From Methanobacterium sp. UBA8 (GTDB lineage Archaea > Methanobacteriota > Methanobacteria > Methanobacteriales > Methanobacteriaceae): a stretch of 13,737 nucleotides of DNA. Position numbers and translations under genes: made by a program. Shown piece after piece: positions 13,501-13,737 of the stretch. The notes below the pieces were generated by a model, which made no database searches, had not been told where the DNA came from, and saw only the letters and a list, made by a program, of their open reading frames with translations. The stretch's first letter is position 1, and every line of letters starts with the position of its first letter. The DNA lies in NCBI GenBank assembly GCA_002509665.1, contig DADN01000040.1, forward strand, positions 1 through 13,737, given 5' to 3'.

Positions 13501-13680
13501 ATCAAATAGTTACAGTGTTTAATCAACTATCAAACCAAATATTTGATTGTTTACAAAATGTAAATTAAAGGCTGCCAAAATCTATGATTTTGTCGGAGTT
13601 GAAGTATCCTTTGATGTGTTGAAGATATGGACGAATAGATAAAATTACAGTCCACTATAATTATTTTTTGTGGTGACTTC
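13501..13680. other. Spacer after mptD with tail duplication and one hairpin
   Basis: Contains AATCAA/TTGATT (13521-13548) and TTTAC/GTAAA inverted repeats, one family-type hairpin (arm CAAAATC, loop TAT, 13576-13592), then a degraded copy of the mptD 3' end at 13599-13651. TATAATTA near 13656-13663 and GGTGA at about 13672 precede the next gene. Confidence 0.65.
13599..13651 (+). pseudogene. Duplicated 3' tail of mptD
   Basis: Bases 13599-13617 are identical to 13459-13477 within mptD. After a two-base deletion the copy continues as VEDMDE-stop, against VEDIDE-stop in the gene, and similarity runs past the stop to TTACAGT in both. Only about 53 bp are left, without the gene body. It is either the scar of a tandem duplication or one flank of an insertion. 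Confidence 0.7.
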
Positions 13681-13737
13681 ATGGATAGTTTAAAAATGTA
13701 TGAAGACTTAAAATTTGCTATAAGATGTGTAGATATG
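13681..13737 (+). CDS. Start of an unidentified gene, cut by window edge
   Basis: ATG at 13681 with GGTGA seven bases upstream opens 19 codons, MDSLKMYEDLKFAIRCVDM, without a stop before the window ends. The SD and spacing support a real start. The visible residues are not enough to assign a family. Confidence 0.6.
   Translation, partial: MDSLKMYEDLKFAIRCVDM

Overview
The window looks like a low-GC methanogenic archaeon of the Methanobacteriales, most like Methanobacterium. The reasons are coenzyme F420 genes (cofD, cofE), archaeal GTP cyclohydrolase III, archaeal IMP cyclohydrolase (purO), methanopterin-pathway MptD, archaetidylserine enzymes, and an MreB homologue of the kind found in pseudomurein-walled archaea. 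SD motifs (GGTGA, AAGGAGG) and A/T-rich TATA elements are archaeal in style. The genus is an inference.

Layout. 1-2946 (minus): purO, cofE, cofD and the 5' part of gch3 (arfA), a GTP/F420 block with short gaps or overlaps. 3030-4313 (minus): an ExbB/TolQ-ExbD/TolR ion-channel pair. 4626-7155 (minus): an unrecognised soluble protein directly coupled to mreB, then rnhB. 7156-8131: a gene-free stretch of almost 1 kb holding a dense array of short hairpins. 8132-12881 (plus): archaetidylserine decarboxylase (asd), archaetidylserine synthase (pssA), a large single-pass membrane protein, a secreted Ser/Thr-rich protein with a C-terminal anchoring signal, and a transpeptidase sortase. 13129-13500 (plus): mptD. 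A further gene starts at 13681 and runs off the end.

How the genes work together. The left block is purine and deazaflavin-cofactor chemistry: PurO completes IMP, ArfA opens GTP for riboflavin/Fo, CofD and CofE finish F420. The middle block concerns cell shape and envelope energetics. The right block suggests a surface-display module: a probable sortase substrate lies beside its sortase and downstream of the two enzymes of an amino-headgroup archaeal lipid. Haloarchaeal archaeosortase function is linked to the same kind of lipid enzymes.

The most unusual non-coding signal is a dispersed family of tandem three-base-loop hairpins. They form clusters at about 5.33-5.44, 7.25-7.72 and 12.88-13.06 kb, with a single copy at 13.58 kb. 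The clusters share sequence modules and show compensatory arm changes. At two loci the hairpins are bracketed by a duplication of the last codons and stop of the gene just upstream (sortase and mptD), which suggests insertion or duplication events at gene ends.
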